Program-made: the position numbers and the translations under genes
Assembly (NCBI GenBank): GCA_017858255.1
Contig: JAFMBV010000005.1
Coordinates: 1 to 64,000, forward strand
Reading direction: 5' to 3'
Length of the DNA stretch: 64,000 bases
Source: Bacteriovoracaceae bacterium
GTDB lineage: Bacteria > Bdellovibrionota > Bacteriovoracia > Bacteriovoracales > Bacteriovoracaceae
The notes under the pieces: generated by a model
The model's input: the letters and a program-made list of their open reading frames with translations, nothing else
Database searches by the model: none
Told to the model about the DNA's origin: nothing
In this document: positions 25,935 through 35,245 of the stretch, piece after piece
How positions within the stretch are numbered: position 1 is the first letter of the stretch
Layout of the letters: each line of letters opens with the position of its first letter

Positions 25935-27114
25935 TAGAGCAACAAGTTTTTAGTTGATCAGGGGAAGACTCAGAAAGAGTTGTCCCCAGTGTTCCAAGGC
26001 ATGAATGAATGGCCTCACAAAAGCTCTTGCCTTCTTCTATGCCTTGAGATGTAAAGATATCAATACCACTTTGTTCTAAATCGGCAGCACTATCTAAAAT
26101 ACTAACAACTTCGGCCGTAGCATTTTGAAGAATTTCACTCTCGTCATCTAAACCTTTATTAAGTTGGTAGAAGTCATATAGCCCTGCGAGACTCACGTAT
26201 ACCATGATGCCTTTTAAGTAATAGGACCTTAAGATGTCATACCTAAGTCTTGTCACTAAATCGCTACTAAAACTCATATCCAGACGTCTCAAAACATTAT
26301 CCGTAAGGCCTTTATCAAGTACCTCATCAGCTAATTCATCAGTTAGTTTTAGCGGTTTAAAGTCTGGTAACCATAAAGGAGGCCAGCCAGCATACATAGG
26401 AAGGTTAAAGATTCCAGTCAAAGCTGCCTTACCCAATTTAGTTTGACGGAACTTCTGTATAAAAGAAGGAGTATTTTTACTTATTCTATAATCAGAGAAA
26501 ACTCTTAACAGTCCTCGAGAAAGAAGATCTTGCTGAACGACTCTTAAGATAATCTCATCTCTCGCCTCACTCCCTTTAAAGAAGTTTTTTAATTTTACCT
26601 CAGGTCCATAGGCCGTCATATAGAGCTCTCGAGTTAGGTTCTCTATCTGCGCTACTTCTAGTCTACCTTTTGCTTGAAACCTTTTAACTATGCCCTCAAG
26701 GGCCGCTTCTTTAAAGCGGTTAAGCTTAAGAGTTGGCATATTCTCTGGTGGCACATAACGATTCCCAATTGCCCTTGTTAGAGCGAGAAGGCTTTCAGGC
26801 GTTTCCTCAATACTAGAGAAGAGATCATCTCCCTCACGAGCGTTATACTCAGTCACAAATTCATCATACTTTTGATAATTGAAACGCTCAGCAGGAAGTC
26901 CAATAAACTTCCTCCAGAAATGTGTCTTCTTTTTTGGATCATTAATAACCTGAATGTCCTTCATTTCCTGATAGCAATTTAGTCTTTCTGAGGAAGGACG
27001 GCGCCATGAAAAAGCACCCTCCATTGAGTCTTGCTGCAACACTTTATGAGTGAAAATGATGCTAAAAAATAGGATAAAACTAAGCCCTTGAATCATCGTT
27101 AAGCTTATCGGCAT
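25900..27114 (-). CDS. Membrane-anchored protein of unknown function
   Basis: 404 residues if translation starts at the ATG at 27114; a GTG at 27174 would add 20. Neither has a clear ribosome site. The first ~30 residues form a membrane anchor or uncleaved signal (MIQGLSFILFFSIIFTH). The mature part is helical with a second short hydrophobic run near residue 340 (GIMVYVSLAGLYDFYQL) and four clustered C-terminal cysteines (FCEAIHSCLG, TCCSI). No family recognised. It converges with the large lipoprotein gene (35-base overlap). Confidence 0.6.
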   Translation of the reverse strand: MPISLTMIQGLSFILFFSIIFTHKVLQQDSMEGAFSWRRPSSERLNCYQEMKDIQVINDPKKKTHFWRKFIGLPAERFNYQKYDEFVTEYNAREGDDLFSSIEETPESLLALTRAIGNRYVPPENMPTLKLNRFKEAALEGIVKRFQAKGRLEVAQIENLTRELYMTAYGPEVKLKNFFKGSEARDEIILRVVQQDLLSRGLLRVFSDYRISKNTPSFIQKFRQTKLGKAALTGIFNLPMYAGWPPLWLPDFKPLKLTDELADEVLDKGLTDNVLRRLDMSFSSDLVTRLRYDILRSYYLKGIMVYVSLAGLYDFYQLNKGLDDESEILQNATAEVVSILDSAADLEQSGIDIFTSQGIEEGKSFCEAIHSCLGTLGTTLSESSPDQLKTCCSIMDPDNRCKNL

Positions 27115-27266
27115 AAAATTAAAAAGAAATGAATGAAATGGAGTTAAGTGTTTAATTTTTAAACGGCAGTGCACGAGAATTCAGCCACTTACCGCTAATA
27201 TATTGGTTTAAATTTGGAACCCTTCTTGCATATTTAATAGGGACAAGTAAACAAAGGCAAAATCAG

Positions 27267-28097
27267 ATGAAAGACACCATTAAGAAGACCCTAATCATGA
27301 CTTCCATTTTTGGACTTATAAATGTTCATGCCAACTTTGAGGGCTGTCGTTTACCAGATCCATTACCTGAGCAAGTCTGCCAACTGATAAAGTCAAAAGA
27401 AACGATTATTTTTAACAAGAAGAAAAATCTTCAGAGCTTAAGAGAAATACAGGGGTTAATACTCCAAGGAAAGAGAATTCAAACCAAATTAGAAAATGGT
27501 CAGACAGGAGAATTATCCGAAGACGATTTACTCATTAACGAATTGGCCCTTATTATCGAAAATGATGAACAGGCCGTAGAACCTGCAAATCGCTTAAACG
27601 GCAGGTTAATGGACCCTGAAAATAGCTTTGAGTTGATAAAAGTTGAAGAGCAAATTAATGATGAAATAGGCTCCATAAATGATAGCGATAACACTCAACT
27701 ACGCCGTGGTATTGGCTCAATTGGTGGCCTTATTATCTCATCTATCACCATCTCCGTAATGAACAAATCAACAAAGGGTCAAGCATTTAAGCGTAGGCTT
27801 ATGGCGCAGTTATTTCCAAGTGAAAAGAAGATAATGAGATGGACTCTTAATGCGGCCTTAATAGTATCTTTGGCCTTAGGGTTCTTTGCTGCTTTTAAAA
27901 TGTTTGAAAACTACAAAGAAAAAGTAACACTAAAGAAAATGATAGAAATTCTTAGCACTATTAAAGATCAGGCAGATAATATGGCCACATTAAAAGAAGA
28001 GCTAGATGAGCTAGAATCCTGTTACTGGCTTCAAGTTGATCAGTTGCTCGACAGCAATCTTGCAGCAGAAAGTCCGACTGGTTTACAGTGTCTTTAA
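27267..28097 (+). CDS. Secreted/membrane protein of unknown function
   Basis: 276 residues. N-terminal signal (MTSIFGLINVHA), a charged helical region to about residue 150, then two hydrophobic segments (IGSIGGLIISSITISVM and NAALIVSLALGFFAAFKMF) and a coiled-coil-like tail (LKKMIEILSTIKDQADNMATLKEELDELESC). Four cysteines occur near the ends. Likely anchored in the inner membrane with a helical periplasmic part. Diverges from the gene at 25900-27114. Confidence 0.6.
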   Translation: MKDTIKKTLIMTSIFGLINVHANFEGCRLPDPLPEQVCQLIKSKETIIFNKKKNLQSLREIQGLILQGKRIQTKLENGQTGELSEDDLLINELALIIENDEQAVEPANRLNGRLMDPENSFELIKVEEQINDEIGSINDSDNTQLRRGIGSIGGLIISSITISVMNKSTKGQAFKRRLMAQLFPSEKKIMRWTLNAALIVSLALGFFAAFKMFENYKEKVTLKKMIEILSTIKDQADNMATLKEELDELESCYWLQVDQLLDSNLAAESPTGLQCL

Positions 28098-28170
28098 AGT
28101 GAATCTGGCCCTTTGAATAGCCCCTCTAATCAGCTAATATTGTGTAATATTACTGATACAAGGAGCTTTG

Positions 28171-28824
28171 ATGAAGGGTCTCATCATTCTCATTTCCCTT
28201 ATTTCTAGCCATTACATTTTTGCCAATACTTGGTATCAAAAACTCAAGTGGCCTACTGATCGAGTTCAAGATCAAGTTAAGCTCCTTCCCTTTGGTCAGG
28301 AGTTTAAACTCAATTACTTCTTAGAACGTCTTCAAGTTGAAGAGAATATCAATATTCAGTTCTATCTCATTCCCTCTTTGGAAGGGAAATCAATTGAAGA
28401 GAAGACACAAGAGATTCTTGCAAACCAAAAGAATACCGGCCAAAGAGGCCTTTTATTTCTTCTGTCCCTAAGCGATAGACAATTTAAAATCGCTCCCAAC
28501 TCGGCGATGACACTAGAATTATCAGAAGAAGAAGTTAATCATTTGGTTCAAGTGACCATACCATCCTTAAGCCAAAGGGAATATTCAAGTGCAATCCAGA
28601 ATTATCTACAAAGTCTTCTCTTTTTTCTGAATAAGGATAATAAGTATAAAGTCCCAGATTTAACTCTTAACAAGAATTACAACTGGCAAAACTTTTTATT
28701 CTTTATTGTCTGCGGCATTCTAATATTTATGTTGGGTCATAAGTTACGTAAATCACCTAAGGTCATAGATAAAAGCGTGGGCCTAGTTAAACACAAAGGA
28801 AACCACAGAGGTTTATTTTGGTAA
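28171..28824 (+). CDS. TPM-domain membrane protein (first of a pair)
   Basis: 217 residues; AGGAG is five bases before the ATG at 28171, better than the TTG three bases earlier. Signal peptide (LIILISLISSHYIFA), then a TPM-type fold (residues ~35-150): LKLNYFLERLQVEENINIQFYLIP, GQRGLLFLLSLSDRQFKIAPN, SQREYSSAIQNYLQSL. A C-terminal helix (FLFFIVCGILIFMLGHKL) anchors it, and a short basic tail follows. TPM (YgcG) proteins are periplasmic and of debated function, often beside LemA; no lemA is visible here. Overlaps the next gene by seven bases. Confidence 0.75.
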   Translation: MKGLIILISLISSHYIFANTWYQKLKWPTDRVQDQVKLLPFGQEFKLNYFLERLQVEENINIQFYLIPSLEGKSIEEKTQEILANQKNTGQRGLLFLLSLSDRQFKIAPNSAMTLELSEEEVNHLVQVTIPSLSQREYSSAIQNYLQSLLFFLNKDNKYKVPDLTLNKNYNWQNFLFFIVCGILIFMLGHKLRKSPKVIDKSVGLVKHKGNHRGLFW

Positions 28825-29453
28825 TTGAAAACAATAAGAATGAAATGAACAATATAACGGCGACCTATGTACTGGTAAAACAAAGTGATCTCTATCCTGC
28901 TAGTCATTTTAGGAGTGGTCTTTTCTTTACTGCCTTGGTGATAATGACTCTCTATTTTATACCAATCAATTGGGAGGATCCTATATGGATGCTCTATTTC
29001 GAGGTTGGTGCATTTTTCTTTGGCTATTTATTTGCTTACAACAGGAAGGTTAAAAGATTTTTCACTTTTAAAAGTGAAATGAAAGAAGAGGTATACCAAA
29101 AGGCCCTAGAGACTATGGCCGACTATGGACTTCTCGGAAAGTCCCACTACATTTTTCTTTTTGCCTCACAAGTAGAAAAAAGACTTGAATGTATCTACTC
29201 ACCAGAGATTGAGGAGCTCATTTCTGAAAAAGATATCGAAAGGTCACTGGCAAATGCAAAAAGTTTGCTTAAAAACCAAAAATACAAAGAAGCTATGGAG
29301 CAAGGAATAAGTAGCATAATGGATTTACTACCTAAAATCGAAAGAACGGAAATCCTGCCTCTTGCACAAGTGACGACTGGATCGAAAAACCTAATTGATT
29401 TAAAGGACGATAAAGCAAACCCTGAAGCTGAGAATCAAATAAGCGAGGAGTGA
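28818..29453 (+). CDS. TPM-domain membrane protein (second of a pair)
   Basis: 211 residues from a TTG with GAGG at correct spacing. Two membrane helices (residues ~34-75: FFTALVIMTLYFIPI and YFEVGAFFFGYLFAY) precede a soluble region (YQKALETMADYGLLGKSHYIFLFASQVEKRLECIYSPE) that matches the C-type TPM protein usually paired with YgcG. TPM residues lie at ~95-175. A short acidic tail ends the protein. It overlaps the preceding gene by seven bases, and its last 122 bases are antisense to the coding end of the gene on the other strand. Confidence 0.75.
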   Translation: MVIENNKNEMNNITATYVLVKQSDLYPASHFRSGLFFTALVIMTLYFIPINWEDPIWMLYFEVGAFFFGYLFAYNRKVKRFFTFKSEMKEEVYQKALETMADYGLLGKSHYIFLFASQVEKRLECIYSPEIEELISEKDIERSLANAKSLLKNQKYKEAMEQGISSIMDLLPKIERTEILPLAQVTTGSKNLIDLKDDKANPEAENQISEE

Positions 29454-30129
29454 TATCTCGAGGCTCATCTGAATTGTGATACAAGACCAAATCAGGCAGC
29501 CCTTCCCTACTAACTTCTTGCACCTCTAGCCAAGAAACTCCACGACAAAAACTACAACGAACGTCGTAGCGAATCCTCTCCAGCAATGGCGCTTTTAGAT
29601 AAATATTCTCCATATAAAAGTTGACTGCTTCGAAGATAAGGATGTTCTTTTCTAGGCCATCGGTGATTTCAAAATCAAAACTAATAGAAGTCAGACCACT
29701 TGCTCTATAAAAACCCTTGTTACCTGAAAGGTTGAAATCAAGATTTTTAATCTTTTCAAGAGAGGTTTCTTTCAACCCCTGGCCAACCTGTATAAGTATA
29801 AAGGTTTGAACCACTTCATCATTAGATAAAATCCTCAACTCATCTATAAGTTTTAATCCGTTATTAGAAACAGTTGAACTTGCGCAAAAAAGAAATTCCC
29901 TAGGAGTTCGATTAAATGTTTCTTCGGTATAAGAAGAACAACCATTTTGTAGATTCGTCCGAACAGTACTGCTTTGAAAAATCGCGAGATACCTTCTCAT
30001 ATTAGAGTGTAATAGACGAAGAATCTCTCGTGATTTAGGATAGGAGGATATCGTCTCCCCTGCAGAGAGGGGTGAAAGTCCCATAATACTAAACACTAAT
30101 AGAATGGAGAAAACTCTAAGACAGGCCAT
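29332..30129 (-). CDS. Secreted protein of unknown function
   Basis: 265 residues with a signal peptide (MACLRVFSILLVFSIMGLSPLSAG). Mixed alpha/beta with four or so cysteines (NGCSSY, LFCASS, VRCSFCRG). No family recognised. Last gene of a three-gene secreted-protein operon; its start shares one base with the stop of the previous gene (TAATG). Its C-terminal 40 codons overlap in antisense with the TPM protein gene by 122 bases, which is unusually long for two real genes; both frames look protein-like. Confidence 0.65.
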   Translation of the reverse strand: MACLRVFSILLVFSIMGLSPLSAGETISSYPKSREILRLLHSNMRRYLAIFQSSTVRTNLQNGCSSYTEETFNRTPREFLFCASSTVSNNGLKLIDELRILSNDEVVQTFILIQVGQGLKETSLEKIKNLDFNLSGNKGFYRASGLTSISFDFEITDGLEKNILIFEAVNFYMENIYLKAPLLERIRYDVRCSFCRGVSWLEVQEVSREGLPDLVLYHNSDEPRDITPRLFDSQLQGLLYRPLNQLGFSIQSSLVQEAGFPFFRF

Positions 30130-31160
30130 TATTCAATTGGTCTTCTATCTGTAATCAGGCCATTTTCAACCGCTTCGATAAGCTTTCTAAAATAAACCTC
30201 AACAAGATTGATATTTGTACTGTTTAGAATTCTATTAAGATTAAGGCGTAACTCATTGATGAAACGCTGGGTTTGTCCGCCTGTATTTACAAACTCTGTT
30301 GGTGGAAACCAATAAAGGTGAAAATTTACAAAGGTCTTCACAAAACCAAGTCCCCTAGTGATTGCCCAAAAACTAAAGTATTGGACAAAGGTATTTTGGC
30401 TAAGGAGAGTCTCTCGTGAACTTAAATACATTGGATTATTAGGTGCAGATTTTTTTATCAGCACCTTGAATGAAAAGGTATTGTGATTGATCGTTTCAGC
30501 ACTATTAAAGTAAGGAGCGTAGTTATACTTATAGTCGTATCCCTTGAATGTATAAGTGACCCGGGTTTCTTCCGGAAGAAATTGATAATGCACACTCAGA
30601 AACTCTTGGTCGCGAATACTGAAACTATAGAGTGCGCTATTCTTTGCTTCGTTTAGCCATCGCCCTGAAAGAGTAAATAGGTTTTCCCCTTTATCATTTT
30701 GCAATTGATAGAAGTACCTCTCCCACTCTTTCTTCAGTTTAAAAGACAATTTGGCACGAGAAAACTCATTAAAAGATAACGCCGTCTGATTTGGTCCTAC
30801 TCTAAGAAACCTTTCGACGAGGTTTAGAGTCTCCCCACATCCATGATAGCGGAAAACATCAAGACCTTCTTTCCCCTTGGCCCTGAAGAAATATTCAATT
30901 CTCGTTAATACGCTATCTGCTTCCCAGTCTCTAAAAAGACAATTCACTTTTTCATGGGAAGAATATTCAACTAAATTATTAGATGTACGAGCACGGTAAT
31001 TTTTCTTAAGGTCCTCTATTTTGGTTTTCAAGGGACTTCTGAACTCTGAAACCAAATCATCAATAGTATACAAGGCCGCAGGCAAGGGCAGACCATTAGC
31101 AAACGATGAAACATTTGCGAAAATTACAATAATAAGTAGCAGTCTATTCAAAGAATACAT
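30129..31160 (-). CDS. Secreted protein of unknown function
   Basis: 343 residues, signal peptide MYSLNRLLLIIVIFANVSSFANG. The mature part is rich in aromatic beta-like stretches (KGYDYKYNYAPYF, FVQYFSFWAITRGLGF, FHLYWFPP) and polar helices near both ends. Three cysteines occur. No family recognised; a periplasmic or outer-membrane-associated role is likely. Overlaps the upstream gene by 17 bases and the downstream gene by one. Confidence 0.65.
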   Translation of the reverse strand: MYSLNRLLLIIVIFANVSSFANGLPLPAALYTIDDLVSEFRSPLKTKIEDLKKNYRARTSNNLVEYSSHEKVNCLFRDWEADSVLTRIEYFFRAKGKEGLDVFRYHGCGETLNLVERFLRVGPNQTALSFNEFSRAKLSFKLKKEWERYFYQLQNDKGENLFTLSGRWLNEAKNSALYSFSIRDQEFLSVHYQFLPEETRVTYTFKGYDYKYNYAPYFNSAETINHNTFSFKVLIKKSAPNNPMYLSSRETLLSQNTFVQYFSFWAITRGLGFVKTFVNFHLYWFPPTEFVNTGGQTQRFINELRLNLNRILNSTNINLVEVYFRKLIEAVENGLITDRRPIE

Positions 31161-32553
31161 TTCTATCCGGGTCGTAATAGAGAGTCTTCTTTACTTTCTC
31201 TCTGGAGCCATGAATGGCCAACTCGATCTTTAGCTTCACTTTAGCTTTGGTCATATAACGAGGAGAAAGTGAGTCGAGCTTAAACCCGCTAAGCATAAGA
31301 TTTTCAACCGATCTCATCTTTTTCATTTTAAGACCGCCACCTTTAATTTCAACTTGTATGGTCTTTTTTACGATGTCTTTTGCCGCAAGTTTTTCATCAA
31401 GTTTGAAACCAATTACACTATCACCATTACTTAAACGATAAGCATAGGGTGTTAATGATGAGAGGACTTGTGAAACTGAACCTTTACTATTTGGCATGCG
31501 ATCAATCATTGAATCTGGAAATTTTCTAAAAAGACTAAGGCGACTAAACCTTGTCATTTCATTCCTGTAATTATCAAAGGTCATTGTTTTTGCACGAGTA
31601 ACAACCATTAACTTATTAAAAACTTTTGAACGCTCTCGACCAAAGCTAAATAAACCCCAAGAGTTGTCCCTTGTTACAACCGATGTGTTTGAACTTACAA
31701 CCATCGTAGAGATACCTTCATAGAGATATAGCTGAGGATTACTTACTTTCAAGATGGTCACACGGTCTTTTGAATCACCCTCTTCTGACGGGTTTAAAAC
31801 GCCATAATTAAAGGAATAGTCCTTAACCAAAACAAGATTAGAGTCGCCGGCATTGATACTTACAGCACCATTAAGCGTAAGACCGGCCTTTTCATCTTTA
31901 ACAACCCCAGCAGTTGGGCTGACATAAATATTTGTTGTTCTTTCATAATTAATATTGGCGAGGTTTGGAATCAATTGAACAACTCGTGTCACTCTAGACG
32001 TCTCTTTACGTCCAACTGATGTCCCCAGAACCGCTGACAATAAACGACTTGAAACAGTGAGTGAAAGATCTAGGACCCCACCTTCGTTAATAATATCCCA
32101 TGCCGGAGCATCCCCAGAATCACTTGTTGCACTACCGATGGAAGCATCAATGTGACTTAAACCCTCATCACTTAAAGAGAAGATTTCTGTCGTAAGCTGA
32201 ACAAGATGACTTGGCACACCAGCTTCAAGGACATCTAGTAATGGCAAAAGACCTTCAAAGCGATCTCTTAATTCTTCACTATAAAACCAAAAGCTCAATA
32301 CACTAGTACTTTCAATCGTGACATAACCTTCAGAAGGAAGAAGAACATCTCCTGGCTTTAAAACGGCTTTAACCCTTGAGGCCAGTGTTCTCGCCGAAAG
32401 ATTTTGGGCAATATAAGTACAACGCATGAGTTGTTCTTGGCATTCAATTTTTCCAGGAGTTCTCTCAAAAACTTCCCCAGTCGGTCCAATTCCACCCTGA
32501 GCAAATAGCGATGTATTGAGTAAAAGGACCAAAGTCAAAATGAATGCTTTCAT
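31144..32553 (-). CDS. Secreted protein of unknown function, first of a three-gene operon
   Basis: 469 residues from the ATG at 32553, which has GAGGAG five bases upstream and begins the signal peptide MKAFILTLVLLLNTSLFA; a longer frame upstream is unlikely. The mature N-terminus begins QGGIGPTGE, very like QGGMGPAKA of the protein at 52498-54357. The remainder is strand-rich, serine/threonine-rich (VTVSSRLLSAVLGTS, RTTNIYVSPTAG). No catalytic motif seen. Followed by two further secreted-protein genes with short overlaps. Confidence 0.65.
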   Translation of the reverse strand: MKAFILTLVLLLNTSLFAQGGIGPTGEVFERTPGKIECQEQLMRCTYIAQNLSARTLASRVKAVLKPGDVLLPSEGYVTIESTSVLSFWFYSEELRDRFEGLLPLLDVLEAGVPSHLVQLTTEIFSLSDEGLSHIDASIGSATSDSGDAPAWDIINEGGVLDLSLTVSSRLLSAVLGTSVGRKETSRVTRVVQLIPNLANINYERTTNIYVSPTAGVVKDEKAGLTLNGAVSINAGDSNLVLVKDYSFNYGVLNPSEEGDSKDRVTILKVSNPQLYLYEGISTMVVSSNTSVVTRDNSWGLFSFGRERSKVFNKLMVVTRAKTMTFDNYRNEMTRFSRLSLFRKFPDSMIDRMPNSKGSVSQVLSSLTPYAYRLSNGDSVIGFKLDEKLAAKDIVKKTIQVEIKGGGLKMKKMRSVENLMLSGFKLDSLSPRYMTKAKVKLKIELAIHGSREKVKKTLYYDPDRNVFFE

Positions 32554-32744
32554 ATATTCTCCTCTAAATGTCAGATGTTTTGACTCAAGAATCCTACGAC
32601 AAGGTATTAGATTTGTCATATTGGAACATGATGAAATAGTTAACATAGACGCAGCCGGTCAACCCCCTAACTCAATGAAATAACTATGTTATTATATTTA
32701 AGAATGTTAACCATAACCAAAAACTGACACACCTAAGGACATAA

Positions 32745-33056
32745 ATGGAGAAGAAGTACCAAACATTTAAAGAGTTCTACCCTTTTTACCTATCCGAACA
32801 CTCCCATCCCATAAACCGACTTTTCCATTTTGTTGGAACAAGTATCGCTCTAACCTTATTGATTAGTGGCGCTTTTTTCAAAATGTGGATATTTGGGCTT
32901 TTAGCAATAGTTTCAGGATATGCTTTCGCTTGGATAGGTCATTTTATTATAGAGAAAAATAGGCCTGCGACATTCACCTATCCCCTCTATAGCTTCGCTG
33001 GGGATTGGAAAATGTTTTATGAAATACTTACTCTTCAAAGAGGCCTAAAAGATTAA
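32745..33056 (+). CDS. Mpo1/DUF962-like membrane protein
   Basis: 103 residues, the usual length of the Mpo1 (YGL010w) family. Features: FYLSEHSHPINRLFHFVGTS with conserved histidines (H-x2-P-x-N-R-x-x-H), two or three membrane helices, and the second histidine block IGHFIIEKNRPATFTYP. Yeast Mpo1 is a 2-hydroxy-fatty-acid dioxygenase with metal bound by these histidines; a role in fatty-acid alpha-oxidation is possible. AAGGA precedes the ATG. Overlaps the convergent folA stop by four bases. Confidence 0.8.
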   Translation: MEKKYQTFKEFYPFYLSEHSHPINRLFHFVGTSIALTLLISGAFFKMWIFGLLAIVSGYAFAWIGHFIIEKNRPATFTYPLYSFAGDWKMFYEILTLQRGLKD

Positions 33057-33541
33057 ATCCTTTCAAGCTTTACAAGGCGCCAGGCCAGAGACTTATCTGT
33101 TGCAGGGTATTCACGAGACTCTACTTCTTTCCAATCTTTAATATTAAACTCCGGGAAGTAAGCATCGGCCTTCCCCGTATACTCAACAAAGCTTAAGTAC
33201 ATGACATCTACAAAATCTAAAGTTTGTTTATAAACGTCTGCACCACCAGCAATAAAAAGTTCATCTTCACCCGACTCTCTCGCAAGAAGAAACCCTTCAT
33301 CTAATGAATGGATAGTTGTGCATTCTGACCGCTCATAAGATTGATCTCTAGTCAGAATGAGCGTTTTCCTTCCAGGCAGGGGCTTACCGATGGATTCGAA
33401 GGTCTTTCTACCCATCAAAAGGGTATGCCCCATTGTCGTTTTTTTAAAGTGGAGAAAATCCTCTTTAATATGCCAAAGCATTTGATTATCTTTTCCTAAT
33501 TCCCGCCCATTACCTAGGGCCGCAATAAGAGAGACTTTCAA
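33053..33541 (-). CDS. folA: Dihydrofolate reductase
   Basis: 162 residues, standard length. Catalyses NADPH-dependent reduction of dihydrofolate, needed after thymidylate synthase. Seen: [29 protein letters not shown] (substrate site with the W-H-I-K-E-D block, catalytic Glu/Asp), [16 protein letters not shown] (NADPH motif) and [15 protein letters not shown]. It lies directly downstream of thyA with a four-base overlap, the common thyA-folA operon. Confidence 0.95.
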   Translation of the reverse strand: MKVSLIAALGNGRELGKDNQMLWHIKEDFLHFKKTTMGHTLLMGRKTFESIGKPLPGRKTLILTRDQSYERSECTTIHSLDEGFLLARESGEDELFIAGGADVYKQTLDFVDVMYLSFVEYTGKADAYFPEFNIKDWKEVESREYPATDKSLAWRLVKLERI

Positions 33542-34332
33542 ACAGCAACCTCACCCTTGATGTGAGGATGAGCAATATAATTAATAAGCTCAAAATCCTC
33601 AAATTTAAAATCAAGAAGATCCTTAACCTCAGGGTTAAGTTTCATCTGGGGTAACGGATGTGGCTTTCTCTTAATTTGAGTTGCCGCTTGATCTAAATGG
33701 TTAAGATAAAGGTGAGCATCACCCATTGTATGAACAAACTTCCCTGGCTTAAGACCACAAACATGGGCCAGCATCATAGTTAAAAGGGCATAGCTTGCAA
33801 TATTAAAAGGAACTCCTAGGAAAATATCTGCTGAGCGCTGGTAAAGCTGACAGCTTAAACGATTATCTTTAGAAACATGAAATTGCATTAAAGTGTGGCA
33901 AGGAGGAAGGGCCATATCTTTAATATCTGCCGGGTTCCAGGCTGAAACGATATGACGACGACTATGAGGATTCGTTTTTAAATTATCAACAAGCTCAGCA
34001 ATTTGATCAATGATTTGCTCTTTTGCTTCCCAGCGACGCCATTGCTTACCATAGACAGGACCTAGGTCACCGTTCTCATCGGCCCAATCATCCCAAATTC
34101 TAACTTTATTTTCTTTTAGATACGAAATATTTGTATCACCTTTTAAAAACCATAGAAGTTCATGAATGATGGAGCGTAAATGGAGTTTCTTAGTCGTTAC
34201 AAGAGGAAAGCCCTCTTCAAGATCATAATGGGCCTGGTAACCAAAAACAGATAAGGTTCCCACTCCCGTGCGATCCATATTTTCCTCGCCATTTTTGAGG
34301 ACGTGTTTCATTAAATCAAGGTATTGCTTCAT
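33538..34332 (-). CDS. thyA: Thymidylate synthase
   Basis: 264 residues from the ATG at 34332 (GGAG five bases upstream); this is exactly the E. coli ThyA length. Makes dTMP from dUMP with methylene-tetrahydrofolate. Seen: [12 protein letters not shown], the catalytic-cysteine block [26 protein letters not shown], and a C-terminus ending IKGEVAV. The product dihydrofolate is recycled by the overlapping folA gene. Confidence 0.96.
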   Translation of the reverse strand: MKQYLDLMKHVLKNGEENMDRTGVGTLSVFGYQAHYDLEEGFPLVTTKKLHLRSIIHELLWFLKGDTNISYLKENKVRIWDDWADENGDLGPVYGKQWRRWEAKEQIIDQIAELVDNLKTNPHSRRHIVSAWNPADIKDMALPPCHTLMQFHVSKDNRLSCQLYQRSADIFLGVPFNIASYALLTMMLAHVCGLKPGKFVHTMGDAHLYLNHLDQAATQIKRKPHPLPQMKLNPEVKDLLDFKFEDFELINYIAHPHIKGEVAV

Positions 34333-34446
34333 ATTGTCTCCAAAAGCCAATGATTTTTAAAAAAATGTAAGCGTATGTTCTGTGTGTGTCTTTATAATTG
34401 TACAGGCCAAGGGGATTTGTAAAAGGACTTTTTTGGTAATATTTTC

Positions 34447-35181
34447 TTACGGCCGACCGTCCACTAGACGATCAAAAGATGTTTTATCCCACTGCATAAT
34501 TTGCAATAGCTCTTGTAACATCGGTTTAAGGCCAGGTCTTAGTTTAACTCTGTGAGTCTGAGAGCGATTTTCCAAGGCCCTTAAAAACTTTATAGGCCAA
34601 GATTTTTGATAAAAATTAATGACCCAATGAGGAATTGACCCCCTAGGGTCAATAAATGCTGTTAACTCAATATAGGTTTTATCTTTAGATACTGGCCGAA
34701 AACCAATACTAGAATAACCCACAAAAGCTTCAATGGTCCTTTCTGGAACAGGAGCTCCTGGAAATGGCATCGACTTACTCACGACGAAGAGAAGCTTACG
34801 GTCTTTATCCAATTTAAGTTCGTTATGAAGAATGAGTCGACGATCATAAATTGGCCACGGCATATCAGTGAGGGAAAAGGTTATCGCGATTCTAGGGTTA
34901 ACATCTTTTAGAGTAACTTTTTGAAGCAGATCTGGAGTCCAATCTTCTGAACCATCAACTTTCCTTAGATTTTCCATAATATAATCTACAGGAGCATTGA
35001 TAACGCCCTCAATTCTAAGAGGAAGTATTGAAGTATTGGCTTTCTTACGCAGGTAGATTGTAAAGCCATCTTGGACTGCTTCTTTTACCCAATGGCCATC
35101 GTCACCATTTGAAGATTCTGCTGATAGACTAAGAGTCGTTATTAAAAATGAGAATATTACGAAGCTAATTCTTTTTAACAT
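34447..35181 (-). CDS. Secreted START-domain lipid-binding protein
   Basis: 244 residues with a signal peptide (ISFVIFSFLITTLSLSA). A START/SRPBCC-like domain covers most of the rest: DGFTIYLRKK, LPLRIEGVINAPVDYIMENL, TFSLTDMPWPIYDRRLI and AFIDPRGSIPHWVINFYQKSWPIKFL. Such domains bind a lipid or hydrophobic ligand in a cavity. Here it would act in the periplasm, perhaps in lipid transport; ligand unknown. It diverges from the muramidase-like gene at 35246. Confidence 0.8.
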   Translation of the reverse strand: MLKRISFVIFSFLITTLSLSAESSNGDDGHWVKEAVQDGFTIYLRKKANTSILPLRIEGVINAPVDYIMENLRKVDGSEDWTPDLLQKVTLKDVNPRIAITFSLTDMPWPIYDRRLILHNELKLDKDRKLLFVVSKSMPFPGAPVPERTIEAFVGYSSIGFRPVSKDKTYIELTAFIDPRGSIPHWVINFYQKSWPIKFLRALENRSQTHRVKLRPGLKPMLQELLQIMQWDKTSFDRLVDGRP

Positions 35182-35245
35182 GGAAGCATTATAATAGAAT
35201 ATTGGCTTTCATGCTTTGAAAGAAATAAAAAAAAGGTAAATAAAT

